DNA of 64,000 nucleotides from Qingshengfaniella alkalisoli. Its GTDB lineage: Bacteria; Pseudomonadota; Alphaproteobacteria; Rhodobacterales; Rhodobacteraceae. Where the stretch lies: NCBI RefSeq assembly GCF_007855645.1, contig NZ_CP042261.1, positions 786,501-850,500 of the forward strand, written 5' to 3'. The position numbers and the translations under genes are program-made. Positions 11,179 to 20,882 of the stretch are shown here, one piece after another (position 1 is the stretch's first letter; each line of letters begins with the position of its first letter). The notes under the pieces are model-generated. The model did not search any database. It saw only the letters and a program-made list of their open reading frames with translations, and was not told where the DNA came from.

Positions 11179-11293
11179 GATTGGTGTCCCGGTCGCCCTG
11201 TTTGCCATTGTCGGCGCAGGTTTCGCGTTTCTCCGATGGGAGGAGCGAAAGCTGCTCGCTCGCTCTGAGCGGCCGCAGCACCCGGCTGAATGA
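11165..11293 (+). CDS. 42-residue single-TM protein
   Basis: A very short ORF starting MTLFEIGVPVALFAIVGAG, with one hydrophobic helix (about 7-23) and a charged tail (RWEERKLLARSERP). AGGAAAGGAG precedes its ATG at a good distance, inside the end of the preceding small membrane gene, so translation is probably coupled. The arrangement tig, small protein, smaller protein, terminator argues for a real gene. Its function is unknown. Confidence 0.55.
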   Translation: MTLFEIGVPVALFAIVGAGFAFLRWEERKLLARSERPQHPAE

Positions 11294-11313
11294 TAAGCTT
11301 CTAGATGAACGAG

Positions 11314-11346
11314 AAAAGCCGCCCGCGAAGGCGGCTTTTTCGTTTT
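11314..11346 (+). terminator. Rho-independent terminator after the tig operon
   Basis: A perfect 10-bp stem, AAAAGCCGCC (11314-11323) with GGCGGCTTTT (11330-11339), loop CGCGAA, followed by a T-rich run up to 11346. Confidence 0.88.
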
Positions 11347-11349
11347 TTA

Positions 11350-12558
11350 TCAGTTCGTTGGTGACACGAGTTGAAGTGACCCGCGCCCGGCGTCGATAGC
11401 CAGAAGGAAGCGGCCATCCGCCAGCAATTCGATGTCGCGCACGCGCCCGATATCGGTCAGCAGACGTTCTTCGCCGGTGACGCGTCCATTGGTGAGTTCC
11501 AGCCGCACCAGACTGCCGGGGTTTAGCGCGGAGATCAGCAAATCGCCATTCCAGTCGCTGAACGCATCACCTTGATAGAATGTCATGCCCGCAGGCGCGA
11601 TCACAGGATCCCAGTAGTATAGCGGTTCTTCAAACATCTCAGCACGCGGTTCACCGTTGCCTATGGGCGTTCCACTGTAGTTTTCGCCATAGCTGACAAC
11701 GGGCCAGCCGAAATTGCGCCCAGCTTCGGAAATATTCAACTCGTCGCCACCTTTAGGGCCGTGCTCGATGGTCCAAAGCTGCCCGTCATGCCATGTGGCC
11801 CCTTGGATGTTGCGATGGCCGTAGGACCAGATCTGCGGCAAGGCACCCTCGCGCGACGCGAAGGGGTTGCCGTTCGGGACGTTGCCGTCCGGTGTAATGC
11901 GGATCACCTTGCCATAGCTCTTATCCAGATCCTGCGCAAAAACCCGTTCCGACGCCGAGGAATGTTCGCCCGTGGTAATAAACAGCTGACCCGCCCCGTC
12001 AAAGACCAGCCGCGATCCGTAATGCTTGGAAGTGGGTGATGGTGGTTGCTGCACGAATATGTCTTCGACCTGTGACAGGCTCGACAGATCTTCGTTCAGC
12101 ACGCCGCGGGCCGCTGCGGTCGCAGAGGTGCCATTGCCCATCGGCTTTGCATAACCCCAGTAGACCCTGCGATCAGATACGAAATTTGGTCCTACCGCGA
12201 CATCCAGCAACCCGCCTTGACCGCGTGCGAACACCTCCGGCAGACCTGTGACCGGATCGGATACCCTGCCATCCATGCCGACATGCCGCATTCGGCCGGG
12301 ACGTTCGGTCACCAGGAATCCCTGTCCATCAGGTAATGTCGCGATCCCCCACGGGTGCTCCAGCCCCGTGGCAAAGGCTGTGGTCTGCAGGGTATAACTG
12401 CTACGCACGGCCGGTGCGCGGGTTTGTTCAGGGAAGGCGGGGGCGAACTCGGGGACATTCGGTCGACCTTGCTGTACCGGATCGCCTGATTGCGCACAGG
12501 CGCTGGGGCCAAGTGTCAAGGCGATGCATCCAAGCAGCGCGAGAAGGGGGCGGGACAT
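11350..12558 (-). CDS. PQQ-dependent sugar dehydrogenase-like protein
   Basis: 402 residues. The N-terminal export signal (MSRPLLALLGCIALTLG, Cys at 21 in PSACAQ) is compatible with a lipoprotein, though the lipobox is poor. A GSDH/sorbosone dehydrogenase six-bladed propeller follows, with the typical GLEHPWGIATLPDG, VFDGAGQLFITTGEHS, IWSYGHRNIQG and GPKGGDELN motifs. It probably oxidises an aldose in the periplasm with PQQ, though the cofactor dependence is inferred from the family. The 3' end faces the tig terminator. Confidence 0.88.
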   Translation of the reverse strand: MSRPLLALLGCIALTLGPSACAQSGDPVQQGRPNVPEFAPAFPEQTRAPAVRSSYTLQTTAFATGLEHPWGIATLPDGQGFLVTERPGRMRHVGMDGRVSDPVTGLPEVFARGQGGLLDVAVGPNFVSDRRVYWGYAKPMGNGTSATAAARGVLNEDLSSLSQVEDIFVQQPPSPTSKHYGSRLVFDGAGQLFITTGEHSSASERVFAQDLDKSYGKVIRITPDGNVPNGNPFASREGALPQIWSYGHRNIQGATWHDGQLWTIEHGPKGGDELNISEAGRNFGWPVVSYGENYSGTPIGNGEPRAEMFEEPLYYWDPVIAPAGMTFYQGDAFSDWNGDLLISALNPGSLVRLELTNGRVTGEERLLTDIGRVRDIELLADGRFLLAIDAGRGSLQLVSPTN

Positions 12559-12639
12559 GGGACCTCCGGATTGGCGTTCTTGTCTTAACGTTAACTTGGT
12601 GCTTTTGTGTCCTCAATTCCACCACAGCAGGAGCTGAAT

Positions 12640-12927
12640 ATGGAAATCCGCCGCGAAGACAGCGACCAGAAGGGGCGCTATGTGTATCGTCCCGATCCCG
12701 ATGGACCGGAGGCAGAGTTGACGTTCTCCAAGCTCGGCAAGTCGCAGATCATCATTGATCACACAGGCGTTCCGGACGACTTTCGCGGTCAGGGCGTCGG
12801 TGTGGCGCTGGTAGCCCGCGCGGTCGAGGACGCGCGACACGACGGTATTCGCATCACTCCGCTTTGCCCATTCGCGGCCGCGCAGTTCCGCAGACACCCT
12901 GACTGGCACGATGTGCTCGCCAAATAA
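12640..12927 (+). CDS. GNAT-like N-acetyltransferase (YjdJ type)
   Basis: A 95-residue minimal GNAT-fold protein with IIIDHTGVPDDFRGQGVG (acetyl-CoA pyrophosphate loop type R-G-x-G-x-G), LVARAVEDARHDGIRITPLCPFA and a final HPDWHDVLAK. I preferred ATG 12640 over GTG 12607 because CAGGAGCT sits about 7 nt upstream. The substrate is unknown. It is divergent from the sugar dehydrogenase and convergent with rplI. Confidence 0.82.
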   Translation: MEIRREDSDQKGRYVYRPDPDGPEAELTFSKLGKSQIIIDHTGVPDDFRGQGVGVALVARAVEDARHDGIRITPLCPFAAAQFRRHPDWHDVLAK

Positions 12928-12958
12928 AAAGGTCGCAGGAGAAGCTCCTGCGACCTTT
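12928..12958. terminator. Terminator between GNAT gene and rplI
   Basis: A 14-bp perfect stem, AAAGGTCGCAGGAG with CTCCTGCGACCTTT. On the minus strand it is followed by a T run, so it mainly ends the rpsF-rpsR-rplI transcript. It probably also ends the GNAT gene on the plus strand. Confidence 0.85.
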
Positions 12959-12979
12959 CAATTTCGGGATTGAGACGAC

Positions 12980-13606
12980 TTATTTGTCGCCTTCGTCCTC
13001 GTCGTTGCCTTCGGACTCAGGTGCGACGTCGAGCGCATCTTCGTCGAGGCTTGCAGCGCCGATTTCGTCGAACAGCTCTGCGATTTCGAAATCTGCAGCA
13101 GCTTCTTCTTCCGCGGCCAGTTCCTGGATGGACTTGCCCGAGGCCTGAAGTTCGGCTTCTTCGGGCGAACGGGCGACGTTCAGCTCGATGTTGACCTCGA
13201 CCTCAGGGTGCAGGCGCACATGCAAGATGTGCAGACCCAGCTCCTTGATCGGCTTCGACAGCTCGACCTGTTTGCGGTCAAGGCTGAAACCTTCGGCGGT
13301 TGCGGCATCGGCAGCGTCACGGGTCGTGACGGAGCCATACAGCGCGCCGGAGTCGGAAGCGGAACGAATCACGATGAACTGCTGACCGTCCAGTTTGGCG
13401 GCAAGCGATTCAGCTTCTTTCCTGGTTTCCAGGTTGCGTGCTTCGAGCTGAGCTTTCTCGGTCTCGAAACGTGCGATGTTGTTGTCGTTCGCGCGCAGCG
13501 CCTTGCCTTGCGGCAGAAGGAAGTTACGAGCGTAACCTTCCTTGACGTTGACCACTTCGCCCATCTGACCGAGCTTGGCGACGCGTTCCAGAAGAATGAC
13601 TTCCAT
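12980..13606 (-). CDS. rplI: 50S ribosomal protein L9
   Basis: 208 residues. The N-domain starts [19 protein letters not shown], with the L9 signature [14 protein letters not shown], followed by the long connecting helix and the C-domain. A strongly acidic tail (to [10 protein letters not shown]) makes it about 60 residues longer than E. coli L9, as is usual in alphaproteobacteria. It is the third gene of the S6-S18-L9 operon. Confidence 0.97.
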   Translation of the reverse strand: MEVILLERVAKLGQMGEVVNVKEGYARNFLLPQGKALRANDNNIARFETEKAQLEARNLETRKEAESLAAKLDGQQFIVIRSASDSGALYGSVTTRDAADAATAEGFSLDRKQVELSKPIKELGLHILHVRLHPEVEVNIELNVARSPEEAELQASGKSIQELAAEEEAAADFEIAELFDEIGAASLDEDALDVAPESEGNDEDEGDK

Positions 13607-13618
13607 TGCTTCGTCTCC

Positions 13619-13846
13619 TTATTTTACGGCGTAGGGCAGCAGCGCCAGGAAGCGGGCGCGCTTGATTGCGCGGGACAGCTCGCGCTGTTTTTTCGAAGAA
13701 ACGGCAGTGATGCGCGAAGGCACGATCTTGCCGCGCTCGGAAATGTAGCGCTGCAGCAGTTTGGTGTCTTTGTAGTCGATTTTCGGTGCGTTCTCGCCGG
13801 AGAACGGGCAAACCTTGCGGCGACGGAAAAACGGTTTAGCGGCCAT
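13619..13846 (-). CDS. rpsR: 30S ribosomal protein S18
   Basis: 75 residues. It has the Cys-containing start ([22 protein letters not shown]), the [18 protein letters not shown] core and the basic C-terminus [16 protein letters not shown]. It pairs with S6 in the 30S platform. It lies 12 bp upstream of rplI and 26 bp downstream of rpsF on the same strand. Confidence 0.97.
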   Translation of the reverse strand: MAAKPFFRRRKVCPFSGENAPKIDYKDTKLLQRYISERGKIVPSRITAVSSKKQRELSRAIKRARFLALLPYAVK

Positions 13847-13872
13847 GGGTTAGTGTCCTTTCTTCAGGCAGA

Positions 13873-14217
13873 TCAACGACGACGTTCGCGCTCATCGCGC
13901 TTTTGCATCTGAACCGACGGGCCTTCTTCATGCTCGTCGACCTTGATGGTCATGACGCGCATTACGTCGTCATGCAGACGCATCAGGCGTTCCATTTCCT
14001 GAACGGCCGGCGCGGGGGCGTCGGTACGCAGGAAGGAATAGTGGCCCTTACGGTTCTTGTTGATCTTGTAGGCCATCGTCTTGACGCCCCAGTACTCGCT
14101 GTCAACGACTTTGCCGCCGTTGTCTGCAAGAACCGTGGAGAAGTGTTCGACAAGGCCCTCTGCCTGCGTATTCGACAGGTCTTGGCGCGCAATGAATACA
14201 TGCTCGTATAGCGGCAT
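13873..14217 (-). CDS. rpsF: 30S ribosomal protein S6
   Basis: 114 residues. It starts MPLYEHVFIARQDLSNTQAE and contains YWGVKTMAYKINKNRKGHY and a final basic/acidic tail (EGPSVQMQKRDERERRR). It is the first gene of the operon. GAAGGAG lies directly upstream of the ATG. The roughly 180 bp further upstream has a TATAAG-like -10 on the minus strand and no obvious gene. Confidence 0.97.
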   Translation of the reverse strand: MPLYEHVFIARQDLSNTQAEGLVEHFSTVLADNGGKVVDSEYWGVKTMAYKINKNRKGHYSFLRTDAPAPAVQEMERLMRLHDDVMRVMTIKVDEHEEGPSVQMQKRDERERRR

Positions 14218-14477
14218 GTCAGCTCCTTCATTTACGGGCGCATTTCATAGGGCGGGCTTTGACACTTCCGCGCCCGTCCACGAGAGACTGCGCCGAGTTC
14301 ACGATTGCGGAAGATGCGGCCTTATACATGCGGGCGCGCGGGATACAAGCCTGTCGTTGCGCGCACCGGATCACGCGACTGTGCATTTGCGAAGGGGAGA
14401 TGTGACGCAATGCCGGATTGCTGTCACTCGACTTTACCATAAGTTGGCCGAGGAAAATGAAATTCCAACCGGAGACA

Positions 14478-15077
14478 ATGATGAAACTGACTTCACTGAC
14501 GATGATGGCGGCTGCGGCCACCGCAATGATGGCGACGACCGCGATGGCGGAAGCCGAGAAATACACGCTTGACCCAAGCCATAGCCAGATCGTGTTCAGC
14601 TACAACCACCTGGGTTTTTCGACCACCACCGGAATGTTCTCGGGTTTTGAGGGCGAGATCATGTTCGACCAGGAAGACCCGGCTGCCTCGTCTGTCGAGG
14701 TTAGCTTTCCTGTCAGTTCCATGATCACGGGCTGGGATGAACGCACTGGCCATTTCATGTCGCCCGACTTCTTCGACGCCGCCAGCGAGGATGCTGAAAC
14801 CGCGTTGGTCAATTTTGCCTCCACCGGCATCGAGGTCACTGGCGACGACACCGCGCTGATCACCGGGGACCTGACCCTGAACGGCGTCACGAAATCTGTC
14901 GTGCTTGATACGGTTCTGAACCAGGCGGGTACGCATCCGATGGCTGGTGCGGAATGGGCCGGTTTCAATGCGACGACGACACTGCTGCGCAGCGACTACG
15001 GGCTGGACCTGTTCGCGCCGAATGTATCGGACGAGGTCGAAGTCATGATTTCGATCGAGGCGCAAAAAGCCGAATGA
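14478..15077 (+). CDS. YceI family periplasmic protein
   Basis: 199 residues with a Sec signal peptide (about 1-26, ending TAMAEAEKY) and the lipocalin-like YceI barrel: YTLDPSHSQIVFSYNHLGFS, GDLTLNGVTKSVVLD and GFNATTTLLRSDYGL. The family binds polyisoprenoid lipids such as ubiquinone precursors. Of the adjacent ATGs at 14478 and 14481, either may be used, with CCGGAGAC upstream. A second YceI domain occurs in the b561 fusion at 25.5-26.7 kb. Confidence 0.9.
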   Translation: MMKLTSLTMMAAAATAMMATTAMAEAEKYTLDPSHSQIVFSYNHLGFSTTTGMFSGFEGEIMFDQEDPAASSVEVSFPVSSMITGWDERTGHFMSPDFFDAASEDAETALVNFASTGIEVTGDDTALITGDLTLNGVTKSVVLDTVLNQAGTHPMAGAEWAGFNATTTLLRSDYGLDLFAPNVSDEVEVMISIEAQKAE

Positions 15078-15254
15078 TCTATCGGGCGGGGCCTCTGCGT
15101 CCCGCTCTTTTCGTGTGCCGCGCGCGCCTTGCGGTGCTTCGTCGCCCCTTCAATCTGTTCTGTCCCGTCATTCGCAGTGAACGTGTCAGTCGTCTCGCTT
15201 GCGCAATTCCTTGATGAGGACTATTTTAAAATCAACCACAGATGGAGGGCGGTC

Positions 15255-16376
15255 ATGACGCCCAGGCGTTCCGGGTCTGTGGCGGCGCTCCCTCCGACGG
15301 TTGAGCCCCGCCACCGTCCCGACGTATCCAGCGAAGCCTACGCGGCGCTCGATCTGGGTACGAATAGTTGCAGAATGCTGATTGCGCGCACGAACGGGCG
15401 TCAGCTGCAGATCGTGGACAGCTTTTCGAAGCCTGTCCAACTTGGCGCGGGGCTAGAGACCACGGGTCGTCTTTCGCGTGGCTCGATCCGCCGCACGATA
15501 CAGGCGCTCAGAGTGTGTCGCCGTAAGCTGGATCAGCATAAGGTCACCAATATGCGGCTGGTGGCGACCGAGGCCTGTCGCCGCGCGCGAAATGCCGGTC
15601 AGTTCATCACGCAGGTCAAGCGCGAAACCGGCCTGTCCCTGGATGTCATTACGCCGGAAGAAGAGGCGCGGCTGGCTGTAGTCAGCTGTGGTCCGCTGGT
15701 CTCGCCCGAATCCGAGCAGCTGCTGATCGTCGATATTGGTGGCGGATCCACGGAGCTTGTCTGGATCGACCTGTCCAATGTGGCCCCGCGCGACCGGTCC
15801 CGGACGATACTGGAAATGCACCGCGGCAGCTTTGCCGCCAGTTCCGGCGGGGCAAAGGTGGTGGACTGGATATCCGTACCGTTCGGCGTCGCGACGCTTC
15901 GTGACCGATTTATCGATGTCGAAGACGATGCGGGTCGATTCGCGCTGATGAGCTGGTTCTTTGAAGAGAACCTTGTCGATTTCGCGCCCGCTCATCGGAT
16001 TTACGGGCGCGAGGGCTTCCAGATCGTCAGCACAAGCGGGACCGTTACAACCGTTGCGGCCTCGCATCTTGGATTGAAGCGTTACGATCGTACACTGGTC
16101 GATGGTTTACAGATGAACACCGATCAGATCGACGTGGTCGTGCGCGAATATCTGCGGCTGGGACCGGAAGGCCGGCGGCGTGATCCGCGAATTGGACGTG
16201 ACCGGCATCTGTTGATCATGTCGGGCGCTGCGATCTTGCAGGCGCTGCTGCGTCTGTGGCCGACCGAAAAACTGTCGGTGGCGGATCGCGGTCTGCGCGA
16301 GGGGCTGCTATACGCCCAGATGAGCGCGGACGGGTTGTTCAGTGACAGCCGCGACACGATGGAATTCGAGGGCTGA
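15255..16376 (+). CDS. Ppx/GppA-family phosphatase
   Basis: 373 residues of the actin-like ASKHA exopolyphosphatase/guanosine pentaphosphatase family: [15 protein letters not shown] (phosphate 1 loop), [11 protein letters not shown], and [15 protein letters not shown] (phosphate 2 loop). It could hydrolyse polyphosphate or pppGpp. The family alone does not say which. ATG 15255 has GGAGGG upstream, and the frame open from 15129 is not conserved-looking. It lies 2 bp upstream of rlmE, a pairing common in alphaproteobacteria. A ppk2 gene is elsewhere in the window. Confidence 0.9.
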   Translation: MTPRRSGSVAALPPTVEPRHRPDVSSEAYAALDLGTNSCRMLIARTNGRQLQIVDSFSKPVQLGAGLETTGRLSRGSIRRTIQALRVCRRKLDQHKVTNMRLVATEACRRARNAGQFITQVKRETGLSLDVITPEEEARLAVVSCGPLVSPESEQLLIVDIGGGSTELVWIDLSNVAPRDRSRTILEMHRGSFAASSGGAKVVDWISVPFGVATLRDRFIDVEDDAGRFALMSWFFEENLVDFAPAHRIYGREGFQIVSTSGTVTTVAASHLGLKRYDRTLVDGLQMNTDQIDVVVREYLRLGPEGRRRDPRIGRDRHLLIMSGAAILQALLRLWPTEKLSVADRGLREGLLYAQMSADGLFSDSRDTMEFEG

Positions 16377-16378
16377 GA

Positions 16379-17089
16379 ATGGCACGGAAAACAAGCGGGC
16401 GCGGACAACGGGAATTGCGCGTAAAGGTCAAATCGGCGCGGGGGCGTAAGCTGTCGTCGACCCTTTGGCTGGAGCGGCAGTTGAACGATCCCTATGTGCA
16501 GCGGGCACGGGCCGAAGGTTACCGCGGCCGCGCGGCGTTCAAGATTCTGGAACTGGACGAAAAGTATCGCTTTCTTGTGCCCGGAGCGCGGGTTGTCGAT
16601 CTCGGTTGTGCGCCGGGGGGCTGGTGTCAGGTGGCCGTCAAACGCGTCAATGCGCTTGGTGAGAAGAAGGGCAAGGCGCAGGGCCGGGTGATCGGGCTGG
16701 ATCTGCAAGAGGTCGATCCGGTTCCCGGGGCCGAAATTCATCAACTCGATTTCCTGTCCGACGGGGCGGATGATCTGGTGAAGGAATGGCTCGACGGGCC
16801 TGCCGATGTGGTGATGTCTGACATGGCCGCAGCAAGTTCGGGGCATAAGCAAACTGACCATTTGCGTATCGTGGCACTGTGCGAAGCGGCAGCCTATCTG
16901 GCCTTTGATGTGCTGAGTGAAGGCGGGACCTTTGTCGCCAAGGTCCTGGCGGGGGGCGCGGAAGGAGATCTGCAGAAGCTGCTGAAGCAGAAATTCACCA
17001 AGGTCGCGAATGTTAAGCCACCATCGAGCCGCGCGGACAGTTCTGAAAAATTCGTCGTGGCCACCGGATTTCGTGGCACCGAAAGCTGA
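16379..17089 (+). CDS. rlmE: 23S rRNA (uridine2552-2'-O)-methyltransferase
   Basis: 236 residues, FtsJ/RrmJ family. It methylates U2552 of the 23S A-loop with S-adenosylmethionine. The SAM site is [15 protein letters not shown]. The K-D-K-E catalytic set is visible as [30 protein letters not shown] and [11 protein letters not shown]. It has a basic N-terminal extension ([20 protein letters not shown]) typical of alphaproteobacteria. It forms an operon with the Ppx/GppA gene. Its last bases are included in a 25-bp tandem duplication. Confidence 0.95.
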   Translation: MARKTSGRGQRELRVKVKSARGRKLSSTLWLERQLNDPYVQRARAEGYRGRAAFKILELDEKYRFLVPGARVVDLGCAPGGWCQVAVKRVNALGEKKGKAQGRVIGLDLQEVDPVPGAEIHQLDFLSDGADDLVKEWLDGPADVVMSDMAAASSGHKQTDHLRIVALCEAAAYLAFDVLSEGGTFVAKVLAGGAEGDLQKLLKQKFTKVANVKPPSSRADSSEKFVVATGFRGTES

Positions 17090-17130
17090 GCACTGGCGCA
17101 TTGCGGAAAGCTGAGCATTGGCGCATTGCG
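17081..17130. repeat. 25-bp tandem duplication across the rlmE stop
   Basis: Two head-to-tail 25-bp copies, 17081-17105 and 17106-17130, each starting GAAAGCTGAGCA and ending GGCGCATTGCG. They differ by one base (C/T at the 13th position). The first copy contains the rlmE stop codon. Confidence 0.9.
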
Positions 17131-17176
17131 GCGGGTGGGGTAGCATCGCGGCAACCCATTCAAAGCGAGCCGCGCC

Positions 17177-17668
17177 GTGTTCAAAGTCCTGTTCCTTCCA
17201 TTGATCGCTAGTCTTGTCATGCCGACCAATCCGGCCCTGGCGGAGGCGTTGCCGCAAGATGTCCAGGAACTGAACGACTGCCTTGGCGATGCAGCGCCCG
17301 AGCGAGCCTTTGAAGCCTGCACTTTCACGATCAGCGAAACCTGCCAGGCGCAGGACAGCGGGCAGACAACCGTTGGTATGATTGAATGCAATCTGCGTGA
17401 AAACGAGGCTTGGGATACGCTTCTAAACCAGATCTACAAGGACGTGCGGGCACAAGCCGCTTCATCCGACAAGGCGGATGGGGGTGATCGGGCTGGCACA
17501 CTTTTGCGGGCACAACGTGCGTGGATCGTATTCCGGGATGCCGATTGCAGCTTTGCCTATGCGCAATGGGGCAATGGCAGCATGCGCCAGATCGCGGGAT
17601 CGGCCTGCCATGTCGCAAGAACCGCGCAGCGCGTGATCGAACTGCGCGGCTTCAGAATGAAATATTGA
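17177..17668 (+). CDS. Secreted LprI-like (DUF1311) protein
   Basis: 163 residues with a Sec signal peptide (MFKVLFLPLIASLVMPTNPALAEA, cleavage near 22). It has the DUF1311 core: CNLRENEAWDTLLNQIYKDV, LLRAQRAWIVFRDADCSF and a terminal CHVARTAQRVIELR with conserved cysteines. The family includes lysozyme inhibitor LprI, but the true role here is unknown. It uses a GTG start. It faces the small lipoprotein gene tail to tail with no gap. Confidence 0.85.
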   Translation: MFKVLFLPLIASLVMPTNPALAEALPQDVQELNDCLGDAAPERAFEACTFTISETCQAQDSGQTTVGMIECNLRENEAWDTLLNQIYKDVRAQAASSDKADGGDRAGTLLRAQRAWIVFRDADCSFAYAQWGNGSMRQIAGSACHVARTAQRVIELRGFRMKY

Positions 17669-17977
17669 TCAGCTCAGCGTGACGCTTGTCAAAGCCCCCG
17701 TGTCATCGAAGGAGCAGATGAAGCCTGTCGCGACGGGCGAGCGCGGCGGATACTGGCCGGGCACGGTGTAGTAGCCCGCGTTCTCCTGTGCCGGATACAC
17801 GAAGACATTGTCCGGTGACTGTCCGAAATTGGTCGCCGCGGCTTGTTTGCAGGCGTCTTCCATTTGAGCCATCTTCATTGCGGGATCGACTGGAGCGACC
17901 TCTGCGGGCGGCTCACATCCGACAAGCACGAGCATGGCGGCAGCGGGAATTGTCAGTCGAAGTGCAGAAACGGTCAT
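17669..17977 (-). CDS. Small lipoprotein
   Basis: 102 residues. The signal peptide ends in the lipobox LVGC (Cys21), followed by EPPAEVAPVDPAMKMAQMEDACKQAA. The remainder (YPAQENAGYYTVPGQYPP, GFICSFDDTG) is a small globular domain with two Cys that could form a disulphide. It is probably membrane-anchored in the periplasm. No functional family is recognised. Confidence 0.75.
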   Translation of the reverse strand: MTVSALRLTIPAAAMLVLVGCEPPAEVAPVDPAMKMAQMEDACKQAAATNFGQSPDNVFVYPAQENAGYYTVPGQYPPRSPVATGFICSFDDTGALTSVTLS

Positions 17978-18055
17978 CCGTGATCTCCTCTAGGCTGAAG
18001 TGACGCTACGCTAGCATGGTTTCCGGTCAATCGGAACAATTAGCCGAAATTGAAC

Positions 18056-18084
18056 GAAAAAGCCCCGCCGGACGGGCGGGGCTT
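18056..18084 (-). terminator. acnA terminator
   Basis: A perfect 10-bp stem, AAGCCCCGCC (18060-18069) with GGCGGGGCTT (18075-18084). On the minus strand it is followed by a T run. It lies 20 bp past the acnA stop. Confidence 0.88.
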
Positions 18085-18104
18085 CGTCTGGAATGCGTGC
18101 AAGA

Positions 18105-20882
18105 TCAGCTTGCTTTGGCGAGGTTGCGAAGCACGTAGTGCAGCACGCCGCCGTTTTCGACGTATTCCTTCTCGATCGCCGTATCGATCCGGCACTTGAT
18201 CTGGATTTCCTTGGTCGACCCGTCCGCGTAGGTGATCGTGCAGGGCACGTTCGACAGTGGTTTCAGATCGCCTTCCAGCCCGGTGATCGTGAAGTTTTCC
18301 TCGCCGGTCAGCTTCAGCGATTTGCGGTTGTCGCCGCCGGTGAACTCGAACGGGATGACGCCCATGCCAACCAGGTTGGAGCGGTGGATACGTTCGAAGC
18401 TTTCCGCGATCACGGCCTTGACGCCCAGAAGCGCGGTACCCTTGGCCGCCCAGTCACGCGAGGATCCGGCACCGTATTGTTCGCCGCCAATAACGACGAG
18501 AGGCACGCCCTGTTCCTGCCAGGCCATCGCGGCCTCGTAGATCGAGGTCTGTTCGCCATCCGGCCCCTTGGTGTAGCCGCCTTCGACACCGTCCAGCATT
18601 TCGTTCTTGATGCGGATATTGGCGAAGGTACCGCGCATCATGACCTCGTGGTTGCCGCGGCGCGACCCGTAGGAATTGAATTCGCGTACCGGAACCTGAC
18701 GTTCGACCAGATACTGGCCGGCCGGCGTGGTTTCCTTGAACGAACCGGCGGGGCTGATGTGGTCGGTCGTCACCATGTCGCCGAGGATGGCCAGTTCACG
18801 CGCACCCTCAATGTTCGAAATGACACCCGGTTCGGGGGACATGTCTTTGAAGTAGGGCGGGTTCTGAACATAGGTCGAGGTTGCCGGCCAGTCATAGGTT
18901 TCACTGTCCGTGGTTTCGACCGCACGCCATTTTTCGTCACCTTTGAAAACGTCGGCGTATTTTTCCTGGAAGCTCTGACGGGTCACTGTCTTTTCGACCA
19001 GTTCCGCGATTTCCTTCTGCGTCGGCCAGATGTCTTTCAGATAGACGTCATTTCCGTCCTTGTCCGTGCCGATCACGTCGTTGGCGATGTCGACATTCAT
19101 ATCACCGACCAGCGCATAGGCCACTACGAGCGGTGGGGAGGCGAGGTAGTTCGCGCGCACATCGGGGCTGATGCGGCCTTCGAAGTTGCGGTTGCCCGAC
19201 AAAACAGAGGTCGCGATCAGATCGCTGTCATTGACCGCTTTCGACAGTTCCGGCGCGATAGGGCCGGAGTTGCCGATACAGGTGGTGCAACCGTAGCCCA
19301 CGAGGTTGAACCCGATCGCGTCCAGGTCTTCCTGCAGGTCCGCGGCTTCCAGGTAGGCGGACACGACTTGCGAGCCCGGTGCCAGCGAGGTCTTGACCCA
19401 AGGCTTGCGGTTCAGGCCAAGCGCACGCGCTTTGCGGGCAACCAGACCTGCGCCGATCATGACATAAGGGTTCGACGTGTTGGTGCAGGAGGTGATCGAG
19501 GCGATAACGATGGACCCGTCATGCAGTTGGAACTTGTCGTCACCCATTTGGACATAAGCGCGCTTGTGGTAGCCGGAATCACCGGGAATGTCGGTGGGTT
19601 CTGGCGTGCCGCCTTCACCTTCCCAGCGCACTTCGGCGCGGGCCGATACGTCTTCGCCGTTGCGCTGGCCTTCGATGTATTTGCTGAACGCGGACGCGGC
19701 TTTGTCGAGCGCGATGTAGTCCTGCGGGCGTTTCGGGCCGGAGATCGCTGGAACGATTGTGCCCATGTCCAGGCTCAGCGTGTCGGTGTAAACCGGTGCG
19801 TAATCATCTCCACGCCAGAAACCGTTTTCCTTGGCGTAGGCTTCGACCAGTGCGATGCGGTCCTTGTCGCGGCCGGTCATTTCCAGGTAGCGCAGGGTTT
19901 CCGCGTCGATCGGGAAGAAACCGCAGGTCGCGCCGTATTCAGGCGCCATGTTGGCGATGGTCGCGCGATCCGCCAGTGGCAGGTGATCCAGGCCCGCGCC
20001 GTAAAATTCGACGAATTTTCCGACAACGCCCTTTTCACGCAGCATTTCCACGACCTTCAGCACCAGGTCGGTGCCGGTGGTGCCTTCGACCATCTTTCCG
20101 GTCAGTTCAAAACCGACAACTTCGGGAATGAGCATGGAGATCGGTTGACCCAGCATGGCGGCCTCGGCCTCGATCCCGCCAACGCCCCAGCCAAGAACGG
20201 CTGCGCCGTTGACCATGGTGGTGTGGCTGTCCGTGCCGACCAGCGTGTCGGGGTAGGCGACTTCTTCTCCGTTCTGGTCTTCATCCGTCCAGACGGTCTG
20301 GGCGAGGTATTCAAGGTTCACCTGGTGGCAGATGCCGGTGCCCGGCGGAACAACGCGGAAATTGTTGAAAGCGCTCTGGCCCCATTTCAGGAAGGTATAG
20401 CGTTCAATGTTGCGTTCATACTCGCGGTCCACGTTCATCTGGAACGCGCGCGGGTTGCCGAACTCGTCGATCATCACGGAGTGGTCGATGACCAGATCAA
20501 CCGGGTTCAGCGGGTTGATCTTCTGGGGATCGCCGCCCAGCGACTTGATCCCGTCGCGCATGGCGGCAAGATCCACAACGGCGGGAACGCCGGTGAAGTC
20601 CTGCATCAGCACGCGGGCAGGGCGGTAGGCGATTTCGCGCGGGTTCTTGCCACCTTTATTCGCCCACTCGGAGAAGGCCTTGATGTCATCGGTGGTGACG
20701 GTCTTGCCATCCTCGAAGCGCAGCATGTTTTCCAGAACCACTTTCAGGGCGGCAGGAAGCTTGCTGAAATCACCCAAGCCTGCCTCTTCGGCGGCTGCGA
20801 TGGAGTAATAGGCAACAGGTTTCCCGCCAGCCGACAAGCTGCGGCGGGTCTTGGAGCTGTCATGTCCGACTGTGATGGGCAT
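18105..20882 (-). CDS. acnA: Aconitate hydratase A
   Basis: TCA-cycle isomerase of citrate/isocitrate, of the IRP/AcnA family. It has 925 residues. The [4Fe-4S] cysteines are seen in ASITSCTNTSNP and GYGCTTCIGNSGPI. Other motifs are VVGTDSHTTMVNGAAVLGWG and the swivel-domain GGEQYGAGSSRDWAAKGT. I took ATG 20882 (MPITVGHDSSKTRRSL), with GGGAGGCC upstream. The 20 extra codons of the longer frame are not typical. Confidence 0.97.
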   Translation of the reverse strand: MPITVGHDSSKTRRSLSAGGKPVAYYSIAAAEEAGLGDFSKLPAALKVVLENMLRFEDGKTVTTDDIKAFSEWANKGGKNPREIAYRPARVLMQDFTGVPAVVDLAAMRDGIKSLGGDPQKINPLNPVDLVIDHSVMIDEFGNPRAFQMNVDREYERNIERYTFLKWGQSAFNNFRVVPPGTGICHQVNLEYLAQTVWTDEDQNGEEVAYPDTLVGTDSHTTMVNGAAVLGWGVGGIEAEAAMLGQPISMLIPEVVGFELTGKMVEGTTGTDLVLKVVEMLREKGVVGKFVEFYGAGLDHLPLADRATIANMAPEYGATCGFFPIDAETLRYLEMTGRDKDRIALVEAYAKENGFWRGDDYAPVYTDTLSLDMGTIVPAISGPKRPQDYIALDKAASAFSKYIEGQRNGEDVSARAEVRWEGEGGTPEPTDIPGDSGYHKRAYVQMGDDKFQLHDGSIVIASITSCTNTSNPYVMIGAGLVARKARALGLNRKPWVKTSLAPGSQVVSAYLEAADLQEDLDAIGFNLVGYGCTTCIGNSGPIAPELSKAVNDSDLIATSVLSGNRNFEGRISPDVRANYLASPPLVVAYALVGDMNVDIANDVIGTDKDGNDVYLKDIWPTQKEIAELVEKTVTRQSFQEKYADVFKGDEKWRAVETTDSETYDWPATSTYVQNPPYFKDMSPEPGVISNIEGARELAILGDMVTTDHISPAGSFKETTPAGQYLVERQVPVREFNSYGSRRGNHEVMMRGTFANIRIKNEMLDGVEGGYTKGPDGEQTSIYEAAMAWQEQGVPLVVIGGEQYGAGSSRDWAAKGTALLGVKAVIAESFERIHRSNLVGMGVIPFEFTGGDNRKSLKLTGEENFTITGLEGDLKPLSNVPCTITYADGSTKEIQIKCRIDTAIEKEYVENGGVLHYVLRNLAKAS

